Assembly (NCBI GenBank): GCA_028683835.1
Contig: JAQUHB010000027.1
Span: 1 to 34,744, forward strand
DNA length: 34,744 nt
DNA from: Sulfurimonadaceae bacterium
Lineage (GTDB): Bacteria; Campylobacterota; Campylobacteria; Campylobacterales; Sulfurimonadaceae
Direction of reading: 5' to 3'
Shown in pieces: positions 15,693-23,896 of the stretch; position 1 is the stretch's first letter, and each line of letters opens with the position of its first letter. A program made the translations under genes and the position numbers. The notes under the pieces were generated by a model, which saw nothing but the letters and a program-made list of their open reading frames with translations, had not been told where the DNA came from and did no database searches.

Positions 15693-17228
15693 ATGAATTT
15701 AAAGAACAAGCAGAGTTTTACTAGCGTTATATCTGTTGACCCGTATAAGAGAGAATATTTTAAAGGTATATCGAGTCATCTCGAAAGAGAACTAGATCCT
15801 ACGTATTCAAAAACTCAGTATGTGCTCTCTTATCTTGGTGCAAAAAGTTTTATTAGTTCTCTGATAAGCGTTAGTAAAAACATACCAGAAGACGATTTAC
15901 CTGACATTATAGAAAATAAGGTTTATGAAGATCTTGCTCTTGATATGGCAATATCTTATAAGATAAGCTATATAGAGGCATACAATAATATTGATGAAAC
16001 AAATCGCTTCTTTCATGTTTTTGTTGTAGACCCGCTTACGCTAGATGAAGATTTTCAATACGTTATAGAAGATATAAAATATATAGATCAGATTGTACCT
16101 GTTGCACTTTTGTTAAAAACTCTTTATACGAAAGAGATTCTTGATAATAATAGTGTAGACTGTTTTATATATTTACAAGAAAATGACGCTTTTTTAACTA
16201 TCTATAGTGACAGTGAATTTATATATACAAAATCTATAAAATTTTCTCTCACAGAACTGCATCAACGCTTTTGCGAACTACTTGGTGAACAGATTTCTCT
16301 TCAACTATTTTCACAGCTCTTATCTACCGAAGGTTTAGCCACTTCAAATAAAGAGTACCAACAGCATCTTATTAAACTGTTTTCTGAAACTTTTGTACAT
16401 ATCAATGATGTTTTGACGTATGTAAAAAGAGCATTTGAAATAGAAAAAATTGACCATATCTATATTGGAAGTGAACTTGGTAAGATTGCTGGTCTTGACG
16501 AATATTCACAAACGTATTTAGCTATAAAATCAAGTGAATTTGATTTTAACTATGGATACACCACTGAGCAAAATCATTTAAATCAACTCCATGCATTAAT
16601 GCATTTATATACGACTATGCCAAGTACCCAAAGATACGAATGTAATTTTTCTATATTTCATAGACCACCTCCTTTCACAAAAAGAGAAAGTGGTAAGTTT
16701 ATTTTACTGACTTCTGCTGCATTAGCGATCAGCTTACTTTATCCCATTGTAAATTGGTCACTCTCTTATGCTGAAACTATTAGATATTCCATGCTAAACC
16801 AAGATTATACTTCTGTACACCCTATTAAAATGACACGAGAAGCGACTATCAACTTAAAAGAAAAACAAAAACTGGAAGCTGATAATATTAAAAAAGCAGA
16901 AGAAAATGAATATAATAATAAGAAAAATACCCTTATTAAAATTCATGAAGTCAAAGTAAATTATCCTATGAAGGCAAAGCATTTAACATACTTGACTAAA
17001 GATCTTAATAAATACTCAGTTATGCTGACAAATATTGCCTATGACGAAAATGAAAGTAATAAAACATTTGTCTTTTCACTTAGTTCAACAAGTGATAAAA
17101 AGATCACGGAACTTCTTGAGTATCTAACGAAAACCAAAACTGATACATACAAATTTTCTCTCCAACATATTGATTTTGATGAAAAAGAGAAAAGTTATAT
17201 TAGTGAATTGAAGGTAAAATTATTATGA
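15693..17228 (+). CDS. PilM-PilN type fusion, first gene of the transformation (Cts) operon
   Basis: 511 aa. Residues 1-320 are soluble, with alternating strands and helices resembling the actin-like PilM/MshI fold (CFIYLQENDAFLTIYSDSEF, HIYIGSELGKIAGL). A single membrane helix lies at about 336-357. It is followed by a Lys/Glu-rich coiled coil (about 385-420) and a C-terminal alpha/beta domain of PilN/GspL type (430-511). In most type IV pilus systems PilM (cytoplasmic) and PilN (inner membrane) are separate; here one chain seems to cover both. The assignment is by layout and by the PilO-like gene that follows with an ATGA overlap, not by strong motifs. AGGTGG stands 4 nt before the ATG. The role would be inner-membrane alignment of the DNA-uptake machine. 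Confidence 0.68.
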   Translation: MNLKNKQSFTSVISVDPYKREYFKGISSHLERELDPTYSKTQYVLSYLGAKSFISSLISVSKNIPEDDLPDIIENKVYEDLALDMAISYKISYIEAYNNIDETNRFFHVFVVDPLTLDEDFQYVIEDIKYIDQIVPVALLLKTLYTKEILDNNSVDCFIYLQENDAFLTIYSDSEFIYTKSIKFSLTELHQRFCELLGEQISLQLFSQLLSTEGLATSNKEYQQHLIKLFSETFVHINDVLTYVKRAFEIEKIDHIYIGSELGKIAGLDEYSQTYLAIKSSEFDFNYGYTTEQNHLNQLHALMHLYTTMPSTQRYECNFSIFHRPPPFTKRESGKFILLTSAALAISLLYPIVNWSLSYAETIRYSMLNQDYTSVHPIKMTREATINLKEKQKLEADNIKKAEENEYNNKKNTLIKIHEVKVNYPMKAKHLTYLTKDLNKYSVMLTNIAYDENESNKTFVFSLSSTSDKKITELLEYLTKTKTDTYKFSLQHIDFDEKEKSYISELKVKLL

Positions 17229-17854
17229 AAACAAACATCGAAGACTACCTTTATAAAATAGACCATATAATGGGTCAAAAATCTAAAAAAGATCTGTACC
17301 TTATTTATGTAATGATATTTTGCTCTATTCTTGGAATGTCGTATAGCACGTTATTTGATCCTTCCAAAAAAGCATTTGACGATGAGCATGCTAAAGCCGA
17401 GCAAATGCAGGTGACACTCAATGTAGATAAAAATTATCTCACTGCAAATCCTGAAACAAAAATTGTTCAAATTGATCAAGATATCAAATCTCTGCAAGAT
17501 CAATATGGAATGTTCAAAGATGATAATAAGTATATTATAGAACAGATACAAAAGATATCTTCCTTATACTATAATGAAAAAGTTTGGGGACAGTATCTTA
17601 ATTCAATCTCCCAAAATGCAAAAAAATATAATTTAAAAGTGCTTAATTTTAGTAATAGTTATGAAACTAATAGTTCTGGATTCGGACATGTATTAGATAT
17701 TCATGTAAAAGTAGATGGAAGTTATAAAAACACTTTAAAATTCATCAACTCAATAGAACAAAGCTTTTTAGTTGTAGATTTACATGATTTTACTATGAAA
17801 GCAGACAAAAAACTATATACAGATCTCAATATATCAGTATGGGGGATTAACTAA
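17225..17854 (+). CDS. PilO-like inner-membrane alignment protein
   Basis: 209 aa: a short cytoplasmic N-terminus, one membrane helix (about 24-43), a coiled coil (about 50-115), and a C-terminal ferredoxin-like domain with a typical PilO stretch, DGSYKNTLKFINSIEQS, then strands ending in LNISVWGIN. PilO/GspM proteins pair with PilN to link the inner membrane to the secretin pilot. Overlaps the preceding gene by ATGA and is followed after one base by the next, so it is firmly within the operon. Confidence 0.72.
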   Translation: MKTNIEDYLYKIDHIMGQKSKKDLYLIYVMIFCSILGMSYSTLFDPSKKAFDDEHAKAEQMQVTLNVDKNYLTANPETKIVQIDQDIKSLQDQYGMFKDDNKYIIEQIQKISSLYYNEKVWGQYLNSISQNAKKYNLKVLNFSNSYETNSSGFGHVLDIHVKVDGSYKNTLKFINSIEQSFLVVDLHDFTMKADKKLYTDLNISVWGIN

Positions 17855-17855
17855 G

Positions 17856-18329
17856 ATGAAAAATATAATCTCAATACTTGGTTTAGTGGTTATCACCTCA
17901 GTTGTTTTGGCTGATGTGACACCAATGGATATAAATCAAGCACATACCAGCGAACTTGGCTGGGTTGATGAGCAAATAAAGGCTATTATTCCTTCAAGAA
18001 TAGGAATATCTGATCAAGAAATAAATTCACTCGCAGAACCATTCAAATTTAAGCGTGACATAAATGCGAGTGCAAGTGATCTTAGTAAATATTTTTCTTT
18101 AAAATCACATAAGGCTGCTATAGCAATACCAAAACCACCATTAACTGTTACTTTAATAATAAATAAAAAAGCGTTTATTAGTAAGAAATGGTATCAGGTT
18201 GGCGATACAGTAGATGGTTACACTGTAAAATCTGTTGAAAGTTCGTCTGTAACACTTGCTAATAAAAAAGGCGTAAAAGTTTTATCAATTAAATCTGATA
18301 ATTTAAATCTAAAAATTAAAACCAAGTAG
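17856..18329 (+). CDS. Periplasmic PilP/GspC-HR-like protein (position of CtsR)
   Basis: 157 aa with a cleavable signal peptide (about 1-19, VVLA). The C-terminal 55 residues form the compact all-beta pattern of PilP, MshK and GspC HR domains: LTVTLIINKKAFISKKWYQV, then GDTVDGYTVKSVESSSVTL, ending with a basic strand VLSIKSDNLNLKIKTK. Such proteins bind the N0 domain of the secretin. It lies directly before the secretin gene, as ctsR does before ctsD in C. jejuni; orthology with CtsR is positional inference. No strong Shine-Dalgarno is seen (GGGG 8 to 11 nt upstream). Confidence 0.68.
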   Translation: MKNIISILGLVVITSVVLADVTPMDINQAHTSELGWVDEQIKAIIPSRIGISDQEINSLAEPFKFKRDINASASDLSKYFSLKSHKAAIAIPKPPLTVTLIINKKAFISKKWYQVGDTVDGYTVKSVESSSVTLANKKGVKVLSIKSDNLNLKIKTK

Positions 18330-18339
18330 GAACAATAAT

Positions 18340-19989
18340 ATGAAAACACAATATCAAAATATATTAAAAACTTCAGTTGTAAGTACGGTGGCAGCACTTA
18401 TGTTATCTACTTCTGCTTGGGCAGATTGTACATATGAGTTATTTAATATAGGCTCAGCAAAAGGTACAAAAATTGCAGATTTTATTGATCAACTAAGTGA
18501 TGAGTGTGAATTTAGTGTTGTTGTCACTGATTCTCAGGCCGAACAAATACTTAACTCTGCTCTCAACAAAACACATATCAAGAATCTTACAATCAATGAA
18601 GTGCTTGACTTAATCTTGTCGCAGAACAATCTCAGTTATACTCTTGAAAACAATACGTTAAGAATATCTTATTTAGAGACTAAAGTTTTTAATATCGATT
18701 ATATTCTTTCACAAAGAAAAGGAGTTGGTAGTACCGATGTCACTTTAAGTTCTGCATCCACTACTACAACAAGCAGTACTGGTACAACAGGAAATACTGG
18801 TACAACAGGTAGTTCTACATCTGGTTCGACAGGAACTGGGACATCTCCTTCAACTGCAAATTCTGGAATTAAAATTGAATCAACTGATGAAGTTATATTT
18901 TGGTCACAACTTGATACTGAACTTGGAAGTATTTTAAATAGACCGGAAGATAAATATATAGCAAAGGCGCCGGTAATCAATAAAAATGCGGGACTTATCA
19001 CAGTAACTGGAACAAAAACACAAATAGATAGACTCGGCAATTACATCAAAAAACTTCAAGAAAAAGTAAAACTTCAAGTTCTTATGGATGTACAAATTTT
19101 AACTGTTACAATGAGTAAATCAAAAAGTACTGGTATAGATTGGTCACAACTTTATAAGTTACAAAATGGCTCATTGGGATTAAATTATGTAAGCTCTAAT
19201 AATGTTGTCGATGGAACATTTGCTGGTAAGGATTCAACTATAACAACTATAGGGGATGGAGCTAAAAAAGCTGCCAATTTGTTTACAGTACAAGCTGGAG
19301 GTAGCTTAGATCAAGTTATCAAGTTCTTAAAAACTCAAGGAAATGTAAGTTCTATCTCTAATCCAAAAGTACTAACACTCAACAATCAACCAGCACTTGT
19401 GACTGCCGGAACAGAGTATTTCTATACATTAAAATCATCTACGAGCACAACAGGTACTGCGACTACAACAGCAGAAAATGACACTATTAGTTCTGTTTTT
19501 GCTGGAGTACTTTTAGATATTACACCTGAAATTTCAGATAAAGATATGATTACACTCAAGATAAATCCATCTCTTTCAGAAACAACAACTGATATGTCAG
19601 CTACTACCTCAGCTAGTAGGACAACTCCGCCAGACTTAAATAGAAGACAACTTTCTTCTGTGGTAACTGTAAAAGATGGAAATAGAATTATCTTAGGTGG
19701 TCTAATCCAAACAAGTACAAATAAATCGGGTAATAAAATTCCTCTTTTAGGAGATATTCCAGGTCTTAGCTACCTCTTTGGACGTGATGAAGATTCTAAA
19801 CAGATTCAAGAGCTTGTTATTGTTATAGAGCCACATATTATACGTACAGGTAAATCAAATCCTTCACTTTCTGATTTAGGATATGAAGGGATAGGTGATG
19901 CTCTTCTCCAACACGGAGCTACTTCCGGCCAAATAGACAAAGACAATGAAATTGCTCAAAAAAAGATTAAAGCGAGGGATAATGAGTAA
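18340..19989 (+). CDS. ctsD: Secretin of the transformation system (MshL/PilQ type, CtsD-like)
   Basis: 549 aa outer-membrane pore for DNA entry. A signal peptide (1-28, ending in SAWA) is followed by an N0/STN-type domain (about 32-115). A low-complexity linker of Ser, Thr and Gly runs about 137-172. A second N domain (about 180-245) leads into the secretin domain (about 245-505), which contains SISNPKVLTLNNQPALVTAG and the hallmark GNKIPLLGDIPGLSYLFG followed by ELVIVIEPHII. The short N-terminal region and linker resemble MshL more than PilQ. The linker DNA contains a tandem 18-base repeat. AGGAAC precedes the ATG. In C. jejuni the equivalent gene is needed for transformation. Confidence 0.88.
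   Translation: MKTQYQNILKTSVVSTVAALMLSTSAWADCTYELFNIGSAKGTKIADFIDQLSDECEFSVVVTDSQAEQILNSALNKTHIKNLTINEVLDLILSQNNLSYTLENNTLRISYLETKVFNIDYILSQRKGVGSTDVTLSSASTTTTSSTGTTGNTGTTGSSTSGSTGTGTSPSTANSGIKIESTDEVIFWSQLDTELGSILNRPEDKYIAKAPVINKNAGLITVTGTKTQIDRLGNYIKKLQEKVKLQVLMDVQILTVTMSKSKSTGIDWSQLYKLQNGSLGLNYVSSNNVVDGTFAGKDSTITTIGDGAKKAANLFTVQAGGSLDQVIKFLKTQGNVSSISNPKVLTLNNQPALVTAGTEYFYTLKSSTSTTGTATTTAENDTISSVFAGVLLDITPEISDKDMITLKINPSLSETTTDMSATTSASRTTPPDLNRRQLSSVVTVKDGNRIILGGLIQTSTNKSGNKIPLLGDIPGLSYLFGRDEDSKQIQELVIVIEPHIIRTGKSNPSLSDLGYEGIGDALLQHGATSGQIDKDNEIAQKKIKARDNE
18778..18813 (+). repeat. Tandem 18-base repeat in the secretin linker
   Basis: Two adjacent 18-base units, each beginning ACTGGTACAACAGG and differing in the last four positions, encode TGTTGN and TGTTGS. 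Flanking DNA also encodes S/T/G runs. The unit is a multiple of three, so expansion or contraction would change linker length without shifting the frame. Confidence 0.75.
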
Positions 19990-20797
19990 TCACCTAAGTA
20001 TTTATGAAAAACCTAAAATGGTTTTTCTTGATACTGTGGACGTAAAAAATTATGTTCATATGGATCGCTCCTCTGCAATTTATCAGTCACTCAAAGAAAC
20101 TGTTCAAAAACCTTTAAAAATGATTCTCTTATTTGGAAGACCGGGAACAGGCAAAAGTATGCTTCTTTCAAAGCTTTATAATGACCTCCTAAAAAAACAA
20201 AAAATTCATCTTTATAGTACACCATTACTAGATGAGAGTGAATTTTTCAAATCTTTAGCAGCTGATCTTTTTAATGTAAGGTATAACGGAGAACTCAATC
20301 TTACTCAATTCACGAAGATAGCAAAAAATTATCTTCACAATGAAGTTCCACTTATTTTACTTGATGAAGCACAACTTTATCCTCCTGAACTTATGGAAAA
20401 AATACGATTACTCTCTGATTCTAGGATTGTCAAATTCGTTATTGTCTTACATAAAACAGAAAAAGAAGATCTCATTGCAAAAGAGCATTTTCAGACAAGA
20501 ATATGGGAAAGTATTGAATTAGAAAATGCGCAAAGCAGTGAAATAAAAGCTTATATACAAAAGAAATTAATGAAAGAGAACTGTTTTGATATTGCAAATA
20601 TGTTTAGTGATAGCAGTGCAAATCTTATACACAAAATTACGAATGGTAATTATAGAGATACCAATAAACTTTTACACTCTGTCTTTGAAATTTATGAATG
20701 GTATGAAATCAATCAGCCATACAAGCTTGATAAAACAATGATTTCAAACAAAATAATTGAAATGGCTGGAATTTCAACAGGACTTTTAGATGCTTAA
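19982..20797 (+). CDS. ctsP: AAA ATPase of ExeA/MshM type (CtsP-like)
   Basis: 271 aa cytoplasmic P-loop ATPase. Walker A is GRPGTGKS (52-59), Walker B PLILLDEAQ (123-131), then a sensor-like strand KFVIVLHKTEKED, an FQTR arginine (about 173) and a helical C-terminal lid with NGNYRDTNKLLH. It has the ATPase half of ExeA/MshM without a peptidoglycan-binding domain. In C. jejuni CtsP is a membrane-associated ATPase required for transformation. The ATG at 19982 overlaps the secretin end, preceded by GAGGG; an earlier in-frame ATG at 19946 would add 12 basic residues and lacks support. Confidence 0.83.
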   Translation: MSNHLSIYEKPKMVFLDTVDVKNYVHMDRSSAIYQSLKETVQKPLKMILLFGRPGTGKSMLLSKLYNDLLKKQKIHLYSTPLLDESEFFKSLAADLFNVRYNGELNLTQFTKIAKNYLHNEVPLILLDEAQLYPPELMEKIRLLSDSRIVKFVIVLHKTEKEDLIAKEHFQTRIWESIELENAQSSEIKAYIQKKLMKENCFDIANMFSDSSANLIHKITNGNYRDTNKLLHSVFEIYEWYEINQPYKLDKTMISNKIIEMAGISTGLLDA

Positions 20798-21599
20798 TGT
20801 CCAAGAACTAGAAAGAAAATGGATAAAATATAAAATAAAATCTTATAGCTTAGTTATTTTATTATCTACTCTCTTTGTTATATTAATGTTGATTACAATT
20901 ATTTTTTATCCTGTACTTTTACATGTAAATGATAAAAATACTACATTCACAGCTCTTGAAGGCAATAAAACTACAGACTTCAATACCCCATTAAAAACAG
21001 CAGAAGCCAATATCAGTGATACTAATCTCTCTGAGGATAAAATGGTGTTACGTCCTTCACTCAGCTTTGTGGATAATATGGGTAATTCTGTCAATACTTA
21101 TTATAATGAGAGTCCAAACAGTATTCCTGAAACCAAAATTGAAGATGTTGTAGAACCTGAAATCAAACGTGTTCCAGAAAAGAAAGTTGTAGCAATAAAA
21201 GAACCACCTTTTCCCCTTTTAACTTCAAATAATGCTAGTGTAAATGCACCTATAAAAGAGGTTAAAGCGAAAAAAATAAACATTGAAATTCATAGTGCTG
21301 ATGATGATTTACAAGATGTTATAAAAAGATTTAAAAAAACAAACAATCCTACTCTTGGTCTTTTTCTTGCTAAAAGATATTATGATATGAAGCAATATAA
21401 CCTTGCTTACAACTATGCCCTTTTAACAAATCAGATAGATAGTAAAATTGATATGAGTTGGATAATTTTCACTAAATCCCTTGTAAAGCTTGGGCAAAAA
21501 GATAAGGCTGTAAATACTCTACAAACATATATAAAAGATTCTAATTCCAAACAAGCGGTAACTCTTCTAGAAGAAATAGAATCTGGACGTTTTAAATGA
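20790..21599 (+). CDS. Inner-membrane protein with periplasmic TPR-like domain (MshN/Cj1472-like position)
   Basis: 269 aa. Short basic cytoplasmic N-terminus, one membrane helix (about 20-44), a disordered Thr/Asn/Pro/Glu/Val-rich linker (about 48-165), and C-terminal helical repeats (about 170-265) of TPR character: LGLFLAKRYYDMKQYNLAYN, then SWIIFTKSLVKLGQKDKAVN. This is the shape of MshN and of the protein encoded between ctsP and ctsE in C. jejuni. It overlaps ctsP by 8 nt and the next gene by ATGA. A scaffold role in the uptake complex is inference. One copy of the TTACATGTAA palindrome lies in the region encoding residues just after the membrane helix. Confidence 0.7.
   Translation: MLNVQELERKWIKYKIKSYSLVILLSTLFVILMLITIIFYPVLLHVNDKNTTFTALEGNKTTDFNTPLKTAEANISDTNLSEDKMVLRPSLSFVDNMGNSVNTYYNESPNSIPETKIEDVVEPEIKRVPEKKVVAIKEPPFPLLTSNNASVNAPIKEVKAKKINIEIHSADDDLQDVIKRFKKTNNPTLGLFLAKRYYDMKQYNLAYNYALLTNQIDSKIDMSWIIFTKSLVKLGQKDKAVNTLQTYIKDSNSKQAVTLLEEIESGRFK
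20919..20928 (+). repeat. TTACATGTAA palindrome, copy 2
   Basis: Exact 10-base palindrome inside the TPR-protein gene, flanked by T and A, so it matches 11 of 12 positions of the extended motif. Confidence 0.6.
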
Positions 21600-22141
21600 A
21601 ATTTCTAGTCATTTTTGTATCATTAGCCATACTTTTACTTGCAAACGAACGGCAAGATATATTTAGTTTATATCAGCTTAAGGAATATGATAAAGCATGT
21701 CAATTAGGTTTAATCAACTTAAATAAGAATAGAAAAGATGAAAATTTCGTATCTATTTATGCCTTTTCCTGCCTTAATGCAGATTATATTGATAGATTAA
21801 GCGTACCTATCACACTTTTAAAAAATACACCGGAATCTCGTTCAAATGCAGCATATTTATCTGTCATCCTTATGCAAAAAAAAATTTTAGAACACTCTTT
21901 AAATGATGAGTATTACCTTAAACCGTTAAAAATTCCGACAACTGACAATCTCCTTTCTAAGGTATTTGATCTTTATTCTAATCTCTCTATACTAAAAAAG
22001 ATTCCGGTATACGAATTTATTGATCCAAATAATGCTAAAATAAGATACAGGCTCTATCTGATCGGTGATAGGAACTCTAACAATATTGTTATTGAAGAAT
22101 TTTATGAGTCGGTCTTAGTCAAAAAGCATATTTATAGATAA
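21596..22141 (+). CDS. Small exported protein of the transformation operon, unknown function
   Basis: 181 aa with an N-terminal signal peptide (about 1-16), hence periplasmic or membrane-attached. The mature part begins with helical repeats (FSLYQLKEYDKACQLGLINL, a TPR-like pair, with two cysteines at about 36 and 59 that could form a disulfide) and ends in a beta-rich part with RYRLYLIGDRNSNNIVIEEF. I do not recognise a family. ATGA overlap with the preceding gene and a 19-nt gap to the PilB-type ATPase place it in the same transcript. Confidence 0.7.
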   Translation: MKFLVIFVSLAILLLANERQDIFSLYQLKEYDKACQLGLINLNKNRKDENFVSIYAFSCLNADYIDRLSVPITLLKNTPESRSNAAYLSVILMQKKILEHSLNDEYYLKPLKIPTTDNLLSKVFDLYSNLSILKKIPVYEFIDPNNAKIRYRLYLIGDRNSNNIVIEEFYESVLVKKHIYR

Positions 22142-22159
22142 GTTTAGGAAGTAGCGAAT

Positions 22160-23896
22160 ATGGATAGAATAACATTAGATTTATTGACACAAAACCATAT
22201 TACCCAGAGACAAATTGACAGACTTGTGTCACGTGGAGTAAATGAGGATACTGTTTTATATACACTCATAAAAGTGGGTGCTGTTTCAATTAATTTTATC
22301 AAAAGATTTATAGTAGAGCAAATTAGAACAGGAAAATATAGCCTCAGTATTTTAAAAAATTATCCATTTATCAAAGAATCTGAAGTTTTGCAAGCTCTTG
22401 CAGAAATTTTACATATTGGTTATTTGGATTTAGATTCTATTGATATGGATTATAAACTAGCTGAAAAAGTGCCTCTTAATCAATTGAAAAAATATAATGT
22501 TCTCCCTATTACACAGGATGAACTCAATATTATTGTAGTTTTTGAAGATCCATTCAATATAGAAGCTCAAGAAGCTATACAAAGAAGTTTCCCAAAAAAA
22601 TTGCTTAAAGTTCATCTTGCCACATCAAGACAGATACAAGAATATCTCTTTAAAATTGCTCTTAAAGACAGTGTAAAAGAACTTGTCACAAACATTAGAA
22701 CTGAATTACGAACCATTGGCAGTATAGAAGAACAGCAAGAAGCATCTTCAATCCTTCAGCTCATCGATGTCATACTCAATGCCTGTATCAAAAGTAGAGC
22801 TAGTGATGTCCATGTCGAACCAACTGAAAAAAACTGTGTGGTACGTACGCGTATAGATGGCAAACTAAGTGAAATTTTCATTTTTGACAAAGATATTTAT
22901 CCTCCTCTTGCTTCACGTCTCAAACTTTTGGCCAATTTGGATATTGCAGAGAAAAGAAAACCTCAAGATGGTCGTTTTTCTGCAACCTTGAATGCAAAAG
23001 AATTTGATTTTCGTATCTCAACTTTGCCAATACTCTACGGAGAATCTATCGTTATGCGTATCTTAGATAAAACTAAAGCGCTTGTAAAACTTGAAGATGC
23101 AGGAATGGATACTGTAAGTTATAATAAATTACTACAAGGTTTGTCTTCTCCCTTTGGAATTATTTTAGTCACTGGACCTACCGGTTCAGGAAAGACGACC
23201 ACACTCTATGGTGCTTTAAATGAACTCCGAAATGTTGAAGACAAAGTAATTACGGTCGAAGATCCTGTTGAGTATAGAATGAATCTTATTCAACAAGTTC
23301 AAGTTAATGCGCCTGTCGGACTCACTTTTGCAACAGCCTTGCGCTCTATTTTACGCCAAGATCCTGATAAAATCATGATCGGTGAGATTCGTGACCAGGA
23401 AACGCTCGAGATTGCAATAAAAGCTGCTTTGACGGGGCACCTTGTTATCTCTACACTACATACAAATGACTCTATCAGTGCAATTCCTCGTATGATAGAT
23501 ATGGGAATAGAACCTTACTTGATAAGTGGCGCACTTGTAACCGTTCAAGCACAAAGACTAGTGAGAAAGATTTGTCCAAACTGTAAAACTGCAGCTATCA
23601 TCCCAGAATCTTCTCTAGAACCATACCGACATATGGTTCCAAAAGATACGATCTTTTATGTTGGTGAAGGGTGTGCAGAGTGTAATGGAACTGGGTACAT
23701 GGGACGTGAAATGATTTGTGAAGTACTTCCTATCACTGAAAAATTATCAAGTATGATCGCAAAAGGTGCGTCAAAAGAGGATATACACAAACAAGCAGTG
23801 ACAGAGGGCTTTATGGGTATGTTTGAAAATGGAATGCAAAAAGCCATAAATGGTATAACAACATTCGAAGAGATATTAAGGGCGGCTAAAGGATGA
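22160..23896 (+). CDS. ctsE: PilB/GspE-type assembly ATPase (CtsE-like)
   Basis: 578 aa hexameric ATPase that drives pseudopilus assembly at the inner membrane. The N-terminal MshEN/T2SSE_N-type domain covers about 60-165. The core has SDVHVEPTE (215-223), Walker A GPTGSGKTT (339-347), Asp box TVEDPVEYR (365-373), Walker B IMIGEIRDQET (405-415) and the His box TGHLVISTLHTND (425-437). A tetracysteine zinc site is present (C472PNC475 and C505AEC508). Length and zinc site indicate an assembly ATPase, not the PilT retraction ATPase. The ATGA overlap couples it to the platform gene. Confidence 0.93.
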   Translation: MDRITLDLLTQNHITQRQIDRLVSRGVNEDTVLYTLIKVGAVSINFIKRFIVEQIRTGKYSLSILKNYPFIKESEVLQALAEILHIGYLDLDSIDMDYKLAEKVPLNQLKKYNVLPITQDELNIIVVFEDPFNIEAQEAIQRSFPKKLLKVHLATSRQIQEYLFKIALKDSVKELVTNIRTELRTIGSIEEQQEASSILQLIDVILNACIKSRASDVHVEPTEKNCVVRTRIDGKLSEIFIFDKDIYPPLASRLKLLANLDIAEKRKPQDGRFSATLNAKEFDFRISTLPILYGESIVMRILDKTKALVKLEDAGMDTVSYNKLLQGLSSPFGIILVTGPTGSGKTTTLYGALNELRNVEDKVITVEDPVEYRMNLIQQVQVNAPVGLTFATALRSILRQDPDKIMIGEIRDQETLEIAIKAALTGHLVISTLHTNDSISAIPRMIDMGIEPYLISGALVTVQAQRLVRKICPNCKTAAIIPESSLEPYRHMVPKDTIFYVGEGCAECNGTGYMGREMICEVLPITEKLSSMIAKGASKEDIHKQAVTEGFMGMFENGMQKAINGITTFEEILRAAKG

